Source: Loxodes magnus
Lineage: Eukaryota > Ciliophora > Karyorelictea > Loxodida > Loxodidae
Reading direction: 5' to 3'
Assembly: GCA_946699065.1 (NCBI GenBank)
Contig: CAMPDV010000269.1
Coordinates: 186,001 to 250,000, forward strand
Length of the DNA stretch: 64,000 nucleotides
Position 1 is the stretch's first letter; each line of letters opens with the position of its first letter. The notes beneath the pieces were generated by a model. The model ran no database searches. It saw only the letters and a list, made by a program, of their open reading frames with translations, and was not told the DNA's origin. Below are positions 1 to 12,592 of the stretch, one piece after another. A program made the position numbers and the translations under genes.

Positions 1-80
1 TCACTTCCCGATACGATGAACTCTGAATCACTGGATATAGCCACAGATCTTACAGAATTTTTGTGACCACTCATGGTCTT

Positions 81-92
81 ACAGGTACCTGT
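81..92. repeat. 12-bp perfect palindrome, first of about 520 regularly spaced copies
   Basis: ACAGGTACCTGT is its own reverse complement and encodes T33-G34-T35-C36 (ACA GGT ACC TGT) in the blade linker. It recurs once per 123-bp unit; in some units it is broken by a single change (acaagtacc, for example near 811). Many units also carry ACTAGT about 35 bp away. Confidence 0.85.
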
Positions 93-785
93 CTTGACGT
101 CCCATAGTCTCACCGTATAATCTGCACTTCCCGATACGATGAACTCTGAATCACTGGATATAGCCACAGATAATACATAATTTGTGTGACCACTCATGGT
201 CTTACAGGTACCTGTCTATATGTTCCATAGTCTCACTGTCGAATCTCTACTTCCCGATACGATGAACTCTGAATCAATGGATATAGCCACAGATCATACA
301 GAATTTGTGTGACCACTCATGGTCTTACAGGTACCTGTATTGACGTTCCATAGTCTCACCGTATAATCTCCACTTCCCGATACGATGAACTCTGAATCAC
401 TGGATATAGCCACAGCATATACATGACCAGTGTGACCACTCATGGTCTTACAGGTACCTGTCTTGACGTTCCATAGTCTCACCGTCTCATCTCTACTTCC
501 CGATACGATGAACTCTGAATCACTGGATATAGACACAGATCATACATGACTAGTGTGACCACTCATGGTCTTACAGGTACCTGTCTTGACGTCCCATAGT
601 CTCACCGTATAATCTGCACTTCCCGATACGATGAACTCTGAATCACTGGATATAGCCACAGATAATACATAATCTGTGTGACCACTCATGGTCTTACAGG
701 TACCTGTCTTGACGTTCAATAGTCTCACCGTATAATCATGACTTCCCGATACGATGAACTCTGAATCAATGGATATAGCCACAGA

Positions 786-2314
786 TCATACATGACTAGT
801 GTGACCACTCATGGTCTTACAAGTACCTGTCTTGACGTTCAATAGTCTCACCGTATAATCATGACTTCCCGATACGATGAACTCTGAATCAATGGATATA
901 GACACAGATCATACATGACTAGTGTGACCACTCATGGTCTTACAGGTACCTGTCTTGACGTTCCATAGTCTCACCGTCTCATCTCTACTTCCCGATACGA
1001 TGAACTCTGAATCACTGGATATAGACACAGATCATACATGACTAGTGTGACCACTCATGGTCTTACAGGTACCTGTCTTGACGTCCCATAGTCTCACCGT
1101 ATAATCTGCACTTCCCGATACGATGAACTCTGAATCACTGGATATAGCCACAGATAATACATAATCTGTGTGACCACTCATGGTCTTACAGGTACCTGTC
1201 TTGACGTTCCATAGTCTCACTGTCGAATCTCTACTTCCCGATACGATGAACTCTGAATCAATGGATATAGACACAGATCATACATGACTAGTGTGACCAC
1301 TCATGGTCTTACAGGTACCTGTCTTGACGTTCAATAGTCTCACCGTATAATCATGACTTCCCGATACGATGAACTCTGAATCAATGGATATAGCCACAGA
1401 TGATACATAACTAGTGTGACCACTCATAGTCTTACAGGTACCTGTCTTGACGTTCCATAGTCTCACCGTATAATCTGCACTTCCCGATACGATGAACTCT
1501 GAATCAATGGATATAGCCACAGATGATACATAACTAGTGTGACCACTCATGGTCTTACAGGTACCTGTCTTGACGTTCCATAGTCTCACTGTCGAATCTC
1601 TACTTCCCGATACGATGAACTCTGAATCAATGGATATAGACACAGATCATACATGACTAGTGTGACCACTCATGGTCTTACAGGTACCTGTCTTGACGTT
1701 CAATAGTCTCACCGTATAATCATGACTTCCCGATACGATGAACTCTGAATCAATGGATATAGCCACAGATGATACATAACTAGTGTGACCACTCATAGTC
1801 TTACAGGTACCTGTCTTGACGTTCCATAGTCTCACCGTATAATCATGACTTCCCGATACGATGAACTCTGAATCACTGGATATAGCCACAGCATATACAT
1901 AACTAGTGTGACCACTCATGGTCTTACAGGTACCTGTCTTGACGTTCCATAGTCTCACCGTATAATCTCAACTTCCCGATACGATGAACTCTGAATCACT
2001 GGATATAGCCACAGCATATACATGACCAGTGTGACCACTCATGGTCTTACAGGTACCTGTCTTGACGTCCCATAGTCTCACCGTCTCATCTCTACTTCCC
2101 GATACGATGAACTCTGAATCAATGGATATAGCCACAGATCATACAGAATTTGTGTGACCACTCATGGTCTTACAGGTACCTGTATTGACGTTCCATAGTC
2201 TCACCGTATAATCTCCACTTCCCGATACGATGAACTCTGAATCACTGGATATAGCCACAGCATATACATGACCAGTGTGACCACTCATGGTCTTACAGGT
2301 ACCTGTCTTGACGT
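786..2314 (-). repeat. Higher-order block A1 (related to 4107-5512)
   Basis: TGA codons at 786, 909 and 1032 match those at 4107, 4230 and 4353 (offset 3321 bp, 27 units). The position-22 TGA at 1968 and the position-6 TGA at 2139 match 5166 and 5337 (offset 3198 bp, 26 units). The copies therefore differ by one unit gained or lost, and internal units are reshuffled: the TGA codons at 1278 and 1647 have no counterpart. Identity at the right end stops near 2314/5512, where a GTC/GTT linker difference starts. Several units here read LLN instead of LWN at W29. Confidence 0.75.
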
Positions 2315-3611
2315 CCCATAGTCTCACCGTATAATCATGACTTCCCGATACGATGAACTCTGAATCACTGGATATAGCCACAGATGATACATAACTAGTC
2401 TGACCACTCATGGTCTTACAGGTACCTGTCTTGACGTCCCATAGTCTCACCGTATAATCATTACTTCCCGATACGATGAACTCTGAATCACTGGATATAG
2501 CCACAGCATATACAAAATAAGAGTGACCACTCATGGTCTTACAGGTACCTGTCTTGACGTCCCATAGTCTCACCGTATAATCATTACTTCCCGATACGAT
2601 GAACTCTGAATCACTGGATATAGCCACAGATCTTACAGAATTTGTGTGACCACTCATGGTCTTACAGGTACCTGTCTTGACGTTCCATAGTCTCACCGTA
2701 TTATCACTACTTCCCGATACGATGAACTCTGAATCACTGGATATAGCCACAGATGATACAGAATAAGTGAGACCACTCTTGGTCTTACAGGTACCTGTCT
2801 TGACGTTCCATAGTCTCACCGTATAATCATGACTTCCCGATACGATGAACTCTGAATCAATGGATATAGCCACAGATGATACATAACTAGTGTGACCACT
2901 CATGGTCTTACAGGTACCTGTCTTGACGTTCCATAGTCTCACCGTATAATCATGACTTCCCGATACGATGAACTCTGAATCACTGGATATAGCCACAGAT
3001 CTTACAGAATTTGTGTGACCACTCATGGTCTTACAGGTACCTGTCTTGACGTTCCATAGTCTCACCGTATTATCACTACTTCCCGATACGATGAACTCTG
3101 AATCACTGGATATAGCCACAGATGATACAGAATAAGTGAGACCACTCTTGGTCTTACAGGTACCTGTCTTGACGTTCCATAGTCTCACCGTATAATCATG
3201 ACTTCCCGATACGATGAACTCTGAATCAATGGATATAGCCACAGATGATACATAACTAGTGTGACCACTCATGGTCTTACAGGTACCTGTCTTGACGTTC
3301 CATAGTCTCACCGTATTATCACTACTTCCCGATACGATGAACTCTGAATCACTGGATATAGCCACAGATAATACATAACTAGTGCGACCACTCATGGTCT
3401 TACAGGTACCTGTCTTGACGTTCCATAGTCTCACCGTCTTATCATCACTTCCCGATACGATGAACTCTGAATCACTGGATATAGCCACAGCATATACAGA
3501 ACTAGTGTGACCACTTATGGTCTTACAGGTACCTGTCTTGACGTCCCATAGTCTCACTGTCGAATCTCTACTTCCCGATACGATGAACTCTGAATCAATG
3601 GATATAGACAC
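2139..3611 (-). CDS. Stop-free WD40 stretch, 12 units
   Basis: This stretch is open between position-6 TGA codons at 3615 and 2139. Twelve blades would make more than one seven-bladed propeller. It holds two of the few CKTKSGLTYS units (M39 to K, H1 to L; near 2770 and 3140), spaced 369 bp apart inside a three-unit internal duplication. It also has an SGQTSYV unit and an HSYF unit. The first residue is an internal GTG Val, not a real start. Under the standard code this would be a fragment. Confidence 0.4.
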   Translation of the reverse strand: MSISIDSEFIVSGSRDSTVRLWDVKTGTCKTISGHTSSVYAVAISSDSEFIVSGSDDKTVRLWNVKTGTCKTMSGRTSYVLSVAISSDSEFIVSGSSDNTVRLWNVKTGTCKTMSGHTSYVSSVAISIDSEFIVSGSHDYTVRLWNVKTGTCKTKSGLTYSVSSVAISSDSEFIVSGSSDNTVRLWNVKTGTCKTMSGHTNSVRSVAISSDSEFIVSGSHDYTVRLWNVKTGTCKTMSGHTSYVSSVAISIDSEFIVSGSHDYTVRLWNVKTGTCKTKSGLTYSVSSVAISSDSEFIVSGSSDNTVRLWNVKTGTCKTMSGHTNSVRSVAISSDSEFIVSGSNDYTVRLWDVKTGTCKTMSGHSYFVYAVAISSDSEFIVSGSNDYTVRLWDVKTGTCKTMSGQTSYVSSVAISSDSEFIVSGSHDYTVRLWDVKTGTCKTMSGHTGHVYAVAISSDSEFIVSGSGDYTVRLWNVNTGTCKTMSGHTNSV

Positions 3612-4106
3612 AGATCATACATGACTAGTGTGACCACTCATGGTCTTACAGGTACCTGTCTTGACGTTCCATAGTCTCACCGTCTCATCTCTACTTCCCG
3701 ATACGATGAACTCTGAATCACTGGATATAGCCACAGATAATACATAATTTGTGTGACCACTCATGGTCTTACAGGTACCTGTCTTGACGTTCCATAGTCT
3801 CACCGTCTTATCATCACTTCCCGATACGATGAACTCTGAATCACTGGATATAGCCACAGATCTTACAGAATTTTTGTGACCACTCATGGTCTTACAGGTA
3901 CCTGTCTTGACGTTCCATAGTCTCACCGTATAATCTCCACTTCCCGATACGATGAACTCTGAATCACTGGATATAGACACAGATAATACATAATCTGTGT
4001 GACCACTCATGGTCTTACAGGTACCTGTCTTGACGTTCCATAGTCTCACTGTCGAATCTCTACTTCCCGATACGATGAACTCTGAATCAATGGATATAGC
4101 CACAGA

Positions 4107-5512
4107 TCATACATGACTAGTGTGACCACTCATGGTCTTACAAGTACCTGTCTTGACGTTCAATAGTCTCACCGTATAATCATGACTTCCCGATACGATG
4201 AACTCTGAATCAATGGATATAGACACAGATCATACATGACTAGTGTGACCACTCATGGTCTTACAGGTACCTGTCTTGACGTTCCATAGTCTCACCGTCT
4301 CATCTCTACTTTCCGATACGATGAACTCTGAATCACTGGATATAGACACAGATCATACATGACTAGTGTGACCACTCATGGTCTTACAGGTACCTGTCTT
4401 GACGTCCCATAGTCTCACCGTATAATCTGCACTTCCCGATACGATGAACTCTGAATCACTGGATATAGCCACAGATAATACATAATCTGTGTGACCACTC
4501 ATGGTCTTACAGGTACCTGTCTTGACGTTCCATAGTCTCACTGTCGAATCTCTACTTCCCGATACGATGAACTCTGAATCAATGGATATAGCCACAGATG
4601 ATACATAACTAGTGTGACCACTCATGGTCTTACAGGTACCTGTCTTGACGTTCCATAGTCTCACCGTATAATCATGACTTCCCGATACGATGAACTCTGA
4701 ATCAATGGATATAGCCACAGATGATACATAACTAGTGTGACCACTCATAGTCTTACAGGTACCTGTCTTGACGTTCCATAGTCTCACCGTATAATCTGCA
4801 CTTCCCGATACGATGAACTCTGAATCACTGGATATAGCCACAGATGATACATAACTAGTGTGACCACTCATGGTCTTACAGGTACCTGTCTTGACGTTCA
4901 ATAGTCTCACCGTATAATCATGACTTCCCGATACGATGAACTCTGAATCAATGGATATAGCCACAGATGATACATAACTAGTGTGACCACTCATAGTCTT
5001 ACAGGTACCTGTCTTGACGTTCCATAGTCTCACCGTATAATCATGACTTCCCGATACGATGAACTCTGAATCACTGGATATAGCCACAGCATATACATAA
5101 CTAGTGTGACCACTCATGGTCTTACAGGTACCTGTCTTGACGTTCCATAGTCTCACCGTATAATCTCAACTTCCCGATACGATGAACTCTGAATCACTGG
5201 ATATAGCCACAGCATATACATGACCAGTGTGACCACTCATGGTCTTACAGGTACCTGTCTTGACGTCCCATAGTCTCACCGTCTCATCTCTACTTCCCGA
5301 TACGATGAACTCTGAATCAATGGATATAGCCACAGATCATACAGAATTTGTGTGACCACTCATGGTCTTACAGGTACCTGTATTGACGTTCCATAGTCTC
5401 ACCGTATAATCTCCACTTCCCGATACGATGAACTCTGAATCACTGGATATAGCCACAGCATATACATGACCAGTGTGACCACTCATGGTCTTACAGGTAC
5501 CTGTCTTGACGT
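4107..5512 (-). repeat. Higher-order block A2 (related to 786-2314)
   Basis: This is the second copy of the block described at 786-2314. It carries the same position-22 TGA (5166-5168) and the same pair of units with NVNTG and YAVAIS alleles around 5337-5470. Its middle has fewer position-6 TGA codons than copy A1, so it has a longer open stretch (4353-5156, about 6.6 units). Confidence 0.72.
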
Positions 5513-6347
5513 TCCATAGTCTCACCGTCTCATCTCTACTTTCCGATACGATGAACTCTGAATCACTGGATATAGCCACAGATAATACATAACTAGTGTG
5601 ACCACTCATGGTCTTACAGGTACCTGTCTTGACGTTCCATAGTCTCACCGTCTCATCTCTACTTCCCGATACGATGAACTCTGAATCACTGGATATAGCC
5701 ACAGATAATACATAATCTGTGTGACCACTCATGGTCTTACAGGTACCTGTCTTGACGTTCCATAGTCTCACCGTCTTATCACTACTTCCCGATACGATGA
5801 ACTCTGAATCACTGGATATAGCCACAGATCTTACAGAATTTGTGTGACCACTCATGGTCTTACAGGTACCTGTCTTGACGTTCCATAGTCTCACCGTATT
5901 ATCACTACTTCCCGATACGATGAACTCTGAATCACTGGATATAGCCACAGATGATACAGAATAAGTGAGACCACTCTTGGTCTTACAGGTACCTGTCTTG
6001 ACGTTCCATAGTCTCACCGTATAATCATGACTTCCCGATACGATGAACTCTGAATCAATGGATATAGCCACAGATGATACATAACTAGTGTGACCACTCA
6101 TGGTCTTACAGGTACCTGTCTTGACGTTCCATAGTCTCACCGTATTATCACTACTTCCCGATACGATGAACTCTGAATCACTGGATATAGCCACAGATAA
6201 TACATAACTAGTGCGACCACTCATGGTCTTACAGGTACCTGTCTTGACGTTCCATAGTCTCACCGTATAATCATGACTTCCCGATACGATGAACTCTGAA
6301 TCACTGGATATAGCCACAGATGATACATAACTAGTCTGACCACTCAT
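5337..6347 (-). CDS. Stop-free WD40 stretch, about 8 units
   Basis: This is bounded above by TAG in the linker (6366-6368, K32) and below by position-6 TGA at 5337. It contains one LTYS/KTK unit and one SES unit (G20 to E, near 5530). The last unit carries the NVNTG linker seen before many position-6 TGA codons. There is no credible start codon. Confidence 0.38.
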   Translation of the reverse strand: MSGQTSYVSSVAISSDSEFIVSGSHDYTVRLWNVKTGTCKTMSGRTSYVLSVAISSDSEFIVSGSSDNTVRLWNVKTGTCKTMSGHTSYVSSVAISIDSEFIVSGSHDYTVRLWNVKTGTCKTKSGLTYSVSSVAISSDSEFIVSGSSDNTVRLWNVKTGTCKTMSGHTNSVRSVAISSDSEFIVSGSSDKTVRLWNVKTGTCKTMSGHTDYVLSVAISSDSEFIVSGSRDETVRLWNVKTGTCKTMSGHTSYVLSVAISSDSEFIVSESRDETVRLWNVKTGTCKTMSGHTGHVYAVAISSDSEFIVSGSGDYTVRLWNVNTGTCKTMSGHTNSV

Positions 6348-6404
6348 GGTCTTACAGGTACCTGTCTATATGTTCCATAGTCTCACTGTCGAATCTCTAC
6401 TTCC

Positions 6405-6406
6405 CA
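6405..6406 (-). other. 1-bp deletion (frameshift) in codon 19 region
   Basis: The + strand reads ttcccatacg where every other unit has ttcccgatacg or a substitution of it. The missing G shifts the minus-strand frame, so in-frame stops below this point lie at coordinates divisible by 3 (for example 5337), and above it at remainder 2 (for example 6935). The homologous unit in the neighbouring block (about 9108) is intact, so the change was not copied. Confidence 0.9.
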
Positions 6407-6934
6407 TACGATGAACTCTGAATCACTGGATATAGCCACAGATGATACAGAACTAGTGCGACCACTCATGGTCTTACAGGTACCTGTCTTGACGTTCCAT
6501 AGTCTCACCGTATAATCTCCACTTCCCGATACGATGAACTCTGAATCACTGGATATAGACACAGATAATACATAATCTGTGTGACCACTCATGGTCTTAC
6601 AGGTACCTGTCTTGACGTTCCATAGTCTCACTGTCGAATCTCTACTTCCCGATACGATGAACTCTGAATCACTGGATATAGCCACAGATGATACAGAACT
6701 AGTGCGACCACTCATGGTCTTGCAAGTACCTGTCTTGACGTTCCATAGTCTCACCGTATAATCTGCACTTCCCGATACGATGAACTCTGAATCAATGGAT
6801 ATAGCCACAGATGATACATAACTAGTGTGACCACTCATGGTCTTACAGTTACCTGTCTTGACGTTCCATAGTCTCACTGTCGAATCTCTACTTCCCGATA
6901 CGATGAACTCTGAATCAATGGATATAGACACAGA

Positions 6935-9763
6935 TCATACATGACTAGTGTGACCACTCATGGTCTTACAGGTACCTGTCTTGACGTTCCATAGTCTCAC
7001 CGTCTTATCATGACTTCCCGATACGATGAACTCTGAATCAATGGATATAGACACAGATCATACAGAATTTGTGTGACCACTCACGGTCTTACAGGTACCT
7101 GTCTTGACGTTCCATAGTCTCACTGTCGAATCTCTACTTCCCGATACGATGAACTCTGAATCAATGGATATAGACACAGATCATACATGACTAGTGTGAC
7201 CACTCATGGTCTTACAGGTACCTGTCTTGACGTTCCATAGTCTCACCGTCTTATCATGACTTCCCGATACGATGAACTCTGAATCACTGGATATAGCCAC
7301 AGATAATACATAATTTGTGTGACCACTCATGGTCTTACAGGTACCTGTCTTGACGTTCCATAGTCTCACTGTCGAATCTCTACTTCCCGATACGATGAAC
7401 TCTGAATCAATGGATATAGACACAGATCATACATAACTAGTGTGACCACTCATGGTCTTACAGGTACCTGTCTTGACGTTCCATAGTCTCACCGTCTTAT
7501 CATCACTTCCCGATACGATGAACTCTGAATCACTGGATATAGCCACAGATGATACATAACTAGTCTGACCACTCATGGTCTTACAGGTACCTGTCTTGAC
7601 GTCCCATAGTCTCACCGTATAATCATTACTTCCCGATACGATGAACTCTGAATCACTGGATATAGCCACAGCATATACATGACCAGTGTGACCACTCATG
7701 GTCTTACAGGTACCTGTCTTGACGTTCCATAGTCTCACCGTATAATCATGACTTCCCGATACGATGAACTCTGAATCACTGGATATAGCCACAGATGATA
7801 CATAACTAGTGTGACCACTCATGGTCTTACAGGTACCTGTCTTGACGTTCCATAGTCTCACCGTATAATCATGACTTCCCGATACGATGAACTCTGAATC
7901 ACTGGATATAGCCACAGATGATACATAACTAGTGTGACCACTCATGGTCTTACAGGTACCTGTCTTGACGTTCCATAGTCTCACCGTCTCATCTCTACTT
8001 CCCGATACGATGAACTCTGAATCAATGGATATAGCCACAGCATATACATGACCAGTGTGACCACTCATGGTCTTACAGGTACCTGTCTTGACGTCCCATA
8101 GTCTCACCGTCTCATCTCTACTTCCCGATACGATGAACTCTGAATCAATGGATATAGCCACAGATCATACAGAATTTGTGTGACCACTCATGGTCTTACA
8201 GGTACCTGTATTGACGTTCCATAGTCTCACCGTATAATCTCCACTTCCCGATACGATGAACTCTGAATCACTGGATATAGCCACAGCATATACATGACCA
8301 GTGTGACCACTCATGGTCTTACAGGTACCTGTCTTGACGTTCCATAGTCTCACCGTCTCATCTCTACTTCCCGATACGATGAACTCTGAATCACTGGATA
8401 TAGCCACAGATAATACATAATCTGTGTGACCACTCATGGTCTTACAGGTACCTGTCTTGACGTTCCATAGTCTCACCGTCTTATCACTACTTCCCGATAC
8501 GATGAACTCTGAATCACTGGATAAAGCCACAGATCTTACAGAATTTGTGTGACCACTCATGGTCTTACAGGTACCTGTCTTGACGTTCAATAGTCTCACC
8601 GTATAATCATGACTTCCCGATACGATGAACTCTGAATCAATGGATATAGCCACAGATGATACATAACTAGTGTGACCACTCATAGTCTTACAGGTACCTG
8701 TCTTGACGTTCCATAGTCTCACCGTCTCATCTCTACTTCCCGATACGATGAACTCTGAATCAATGGATATAGCCACAGATGATACAGAACTAGTGTGACC
8801 ACTCATGGTCTTACAGGTACCTGTCTTGACGTTCAATAGTCTCACCGTATAATCATGACTTCCCGATACGATGAACTCTGAATCACTGGATATAGCCACA
8901 GATAATACATAACTAGTGCGACCACTCATGGTCTTACAGGTACCTGTCTTGACGTTCCATAGTCTCACCGTATAATCATGACTTCCCGATACGATGAACT
9001 CTGAATCACTGGATATAGCCACAGATGATACATAACTAGTCTGACCACTCATGGTCTTACAGGTACCTGTCTATATGTTCCATAGTCTCACTGTCGAATC
9101 TCTACTTCCCGATACGATGAACTCTGAATCACTGGATATAGCCACAGATGATACAGAACTAGTGCGACCACTCATGGTCTTACAGGTACCTGTCTTGACG
9201 TTCCATAGTCTCACCGTATAATCTCCACTTCCCGATACGATGAACTCTGAATCACTGGATATAGCCACAGCATATACATGACCAGTGTGACCACTCATGG
9301 TCTTACAGGTACCTGTCTTGACGTTCCATAGTCTCACCGTCTTATCACTACTTCCCGATACGATGAACTCTGAATCACTGGATATAGACACAGATAATAC
9401 ATAATCTGTGTGACCACTCATGGTCTTACAGGTACCTGTCTTGACGTTCCATAGTCTCACTGTCGAATCTCTACTTCCCGATACGATGAACTCTGAATCA
9501 CTGGATATAGCCACAGATGATACAGAACTAGTGCGACCACTCATGGTCTTACAGGTACCTGTCTTGACGTTCCATAGTCTCACCGTATAATCATGACTTC
9601 CCGATACGATGAACTCTGAATCACTGGATATAGCCACAGATGATACATAACTAGTGTGACCACTCATGGTCTTACAGGTACCTGTCTTGACGTTCCATAG
9701 TCTCACTGTCGAATCTCTACTTCCCGATACGATGAACTCTGAATCAATGGATATAGACACAGA
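6935..9763 (-). repeat. 23-unit higher-order repeat, copy 1 (2829 bp)
   Basis: In-frame stops at 6935, 7058, 7181, 7427, 8165 and 9071 recur at +2829 bp (9764, 9887, 10010, 10256, 10994, 11900). 2829 is 23 x 123. The translated stretches in this block match those of copy 2 except for at least one unit near 7245, where H22-D23-K24 replaces R22-D23-E24. A rare CKTVSG unit (M39 to V, near 7083) and a rare SVALS unit (I10 to L, near 8523) also recur, confirming duplication of the whole block. Confidence 0.9.
8165..9052 (-). CDS. Stop-free WD40 stretch, about 7 units (block copy 1)
   Basis: One propeller's worth of units between the linker TAG at 9071 and TGA at 8165. It includes LLN units (W29 to L) and the SVALS unit. 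Its translation is identical to 10994-11881 in the next 2829-bp block copy. Confidence 0.36.
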   Translation of the reverse strand: MSGQTSYVSSVAISSDSEFIVSGSHDYTVRLWNVKTGTCKTMSGRTSYVLSVAISSDSEFIVSGSHDYTVRLLNVKTGTCKTMSGHTSSVSSVAISIDSEFIVSGSRDETVRLWNVKTGTCKTMSGHTSYVSSVAISIDSEFIVSGSHDYTVRLLNVKTGTCKTMSGHTNSVRSVALSSDSEFIVSGSSDKTVRLWNVKTGTCKTMSGHTDYVLSVAISSDSEFIVSGSRDETVRLWNVKTGTCKTMSGHTGHVYAVAISSDSEFIVSGSGDYTVRLWNVNTGTCKTMSGHTNSV

Positions 9764-12592
9764 TCATACATGACTAGTGTGACCACTCATGGTCTTACAG
9801 GTACCTGTCTTGACGTTCCATAGTCTCACCGTCTTATCATGACTTCCCGATACGATGAACTCTGAATCAATGGATATAGACACAGATCATACAGAATTTG
9901 TGTGACCACTCACGGTCTTACAGGTACCTGTCTTGACGTTCCATAGTCTCACTGTCGAATCTCTACTTCCCGATACGATGAACTCTGAATCAATGGATAT
10001 AGACACAGATCATACATGACTAGTGTGACCACTCATGGTCTTACAGGTACCTGTCTTGACGTTCCATAGTCTCACCGTCTCATCTCTACTTCCCGATACG
10101 ATGAACTCTGAATCACTGGATATAGCCACAGATAATACATAATTTGTGTGACCACTCATGGTCTTACAGGTACCTGTCTTGACGTTCCATAGTCTCACTG
10201 TCGAATCTCTACTTCCCGATACGATGAACTCTGAATCAATGGATATAGACACAGATCATACATAACTAGTGTGACCACTCATGGTCTTACAGGTACCTGT
10301 CTTGACGTTCCATAGTCTCACCGTCTTATCATCACTTCCCGATACGATGAACTCTGAATCACTGGATATAGCCACAGATGATACATAACTAGTCTGACCA
10401 CTCATGGTCTTACAGGTACCTGTCTTGACGTCCCATAGTCTCACCGTATAATCATTACTTCCCGATACGATGAACTCTGAATCACTGGATATAGCCACAG
10501 CATATACATGACCAGTGTGACCACTCATGGTCTTACAGGTACCTGTCTTGACGTTCCATAGTCTCACCGTATAATCATGACTTCCCGATACGATGAACTC
10601 TGAATCACTGGATATAGCCACAGATGATACATAACTAGTGTGACCACTCATGGTCTTACAGGTACCTGTCTTGACGTTCCATAGTCTCACCGTATAATCA
10701 TGACTTCCCGATACGATGAACTCTGAATCACTGGATATAGCCACAGATGATACATAACTAGTGTGACCACTCATGGTCTTACAGGTACCTGTCTTGACGT
10801 TCCATAGTCTCACCGTCTCATCTCTACTTCCCGATACGATGAACTCTGAATCAATGGATATAGCCACAGCATATACATGACCAGTGTGACCACTCATGGT
10901 CTTACAGGTACCTGTCTTGACGTCCCATAGTCTCACCGTCTCATCTCTACTTCCCGATACGATGAACTCTGAATCAATGGATATAGCCACAGATCATACA
11001 GAATTTGTGTGACCACTCATGGTCTTACAGGTACCTGTATTGACGTTCCATAGTCTCACCGTATAATCTCCACTTCCCGATACGATGAACTCTGAATCAC
11101 TGGATATAGCCACAGCATATACATGACCAGTGTGACCACTCATGGTCTTACAGGTACCTGTCTTGACGTTCCATAGTCTCACCGTCTCATCTCTACTTCC
11201 CGATACGATGAACTCTGAATCACTGGATATAGCCACAGATAATACATAATCTGTGTGACCACTCATGGTCTTACAGGTACCTGTCTTGACGTTCCATAGT
11301 CTCACCGTCTTATCACTACTTCCCGATACGATGAACTCTGAATCACTGGATAAAGCCACAGATCTTACAGAATTTGTGTGACCACTCATGGTCTTACAGG
11401 TACCTGTCTTGACGTTCAATAGTCTCACCGTATAATCATGACTTCCCGATACGATGAACTCTGAATCAATGGATATAGCCACAGATGATACATAACTAGT
11501 GTGACCACTCATAGTCTTACAGGTACCTGTCTTGACGTTCCATAGTCTCACCGTCTCATCTCTACTTCCCGATACGATGAACTCTGAATCAATGGATATA
11601 GCCACAGATGATACAGAACTAGTGTGACCACTCATGGTCTTACAGGTACCTGTCTTGACGTTCAATAGTCTCACCGTATAATCATGACTTCCCGATACGA
11701 TGAACTCTGAATCACTGGATATAGCCACAGATAATACATAACTAGTGCGACCACTCATGGTCTTACAGGTACCTGTCTTGACGTTCCATAGTCTCACCGT
11801 ATAATCATGACTTCCCGATACGATGAACTCTGAATCACTGGATATAGCCACAGATGATACATAACTAGTCTGACCACTCATGGTCTTACAGGTACCTGTC
11901 TATATGTTCCATAGTCTCACTGTCGAATCTCTACTTCCCGATACGATGAACTCTGAATCACTGGATATAGCCACAGATGATACAGAACTAGTGCGACCAC
12001 TCATGGTCTTACAGGTACCTGTCTTGACGTTCCATAGTCTCACCGTATAATCTCCACTTCCCGATACGATGAACTCTGAATCACTGGATATAGCCACAGC
12101 ATATACATGACCAGTGTGACCACTCATGGTCTTACAGGTACCTGTCTTGACGTTCCATAGTCTCACCGTCTTATCACTACTTCCCGATACGATGAACTCT
12201 GAATCACTGGATATAGACACAGATAATACATAATCTGTGTGACCACTCATGGTCTTACAGGTACCTGTCTTGACGTTCCATAGTCTCACTGTCGAATCTC
12301 TACTTCCCGATACGATGAACTCTGAATCACTGGATATAGCCACAGATGATACAGAACTAGTGCGACCACTCATGGTCTTACAGGTACCTGTCTTGACGTT
12401 CCATAGTCTCACCGTATAATCATGACTTCCCGATACGATGAACTCTGAATCACTGGATATAGCCACAGATGATACATAACTAGTGTGACCACTCATGGTC
12501 TTACAGGTACCTGTCTTGACGTTCCATAGTCTCACTGTCGAATCTCTACTTCCCGATACGATGAACTCTGAATCAATGGATATAGACACAGA
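9764..12592 (-). repeat. 23-unit higher-order repeat, copy 2 (2829 bp)
   Basis: Second full copy of the 2829-bp block. It carries the same TAG in the linker (11900-11902), the same V39 unit near 9912 and the same L10 unit near 11352. Its order of position-6, -22 and -24 alleles follows copy 1 with very few differences, which implies a recent tandem duplication. Confidence 0.9.
10994..11881 (-). CDS. Stop-free WD40 stretch, about 7 units (block copy 2)
   Basis: Translated product identical to 8165-9052. It lies between the linker TAG at 11900 and TGA at 10994. Two LLN units lack the framework Trp, which would weaken those blades. Confidence 0.36.
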   Translation of the reverse strand: MSGQTSYVSSVAISSDSEFIVSGSHDYTVRLWNVKTGTCKTMSGRTSYVLSVAISSDSEFIVSGSHDYTVRLLNVKTGTCKTMSGHTSSVSSVAISIDSEFIVSGSRDETVRLWNVKTGTCKTMSGHTSYVSSVAISIDSEFIVSGSHDYTVRLLNVKTGTCKTMSGHTNSVRSVALSSDSEFIVSGSSDKTVRLWNVKTGTCKTMSGHTDYVLSVAISSDSEFIVSGSRDETVRLWNVKTGTCKTMSGHTGHVYAVAISSDSEFIVSGSGDYTVRLWNVNTGTCKTMSGHTNSV

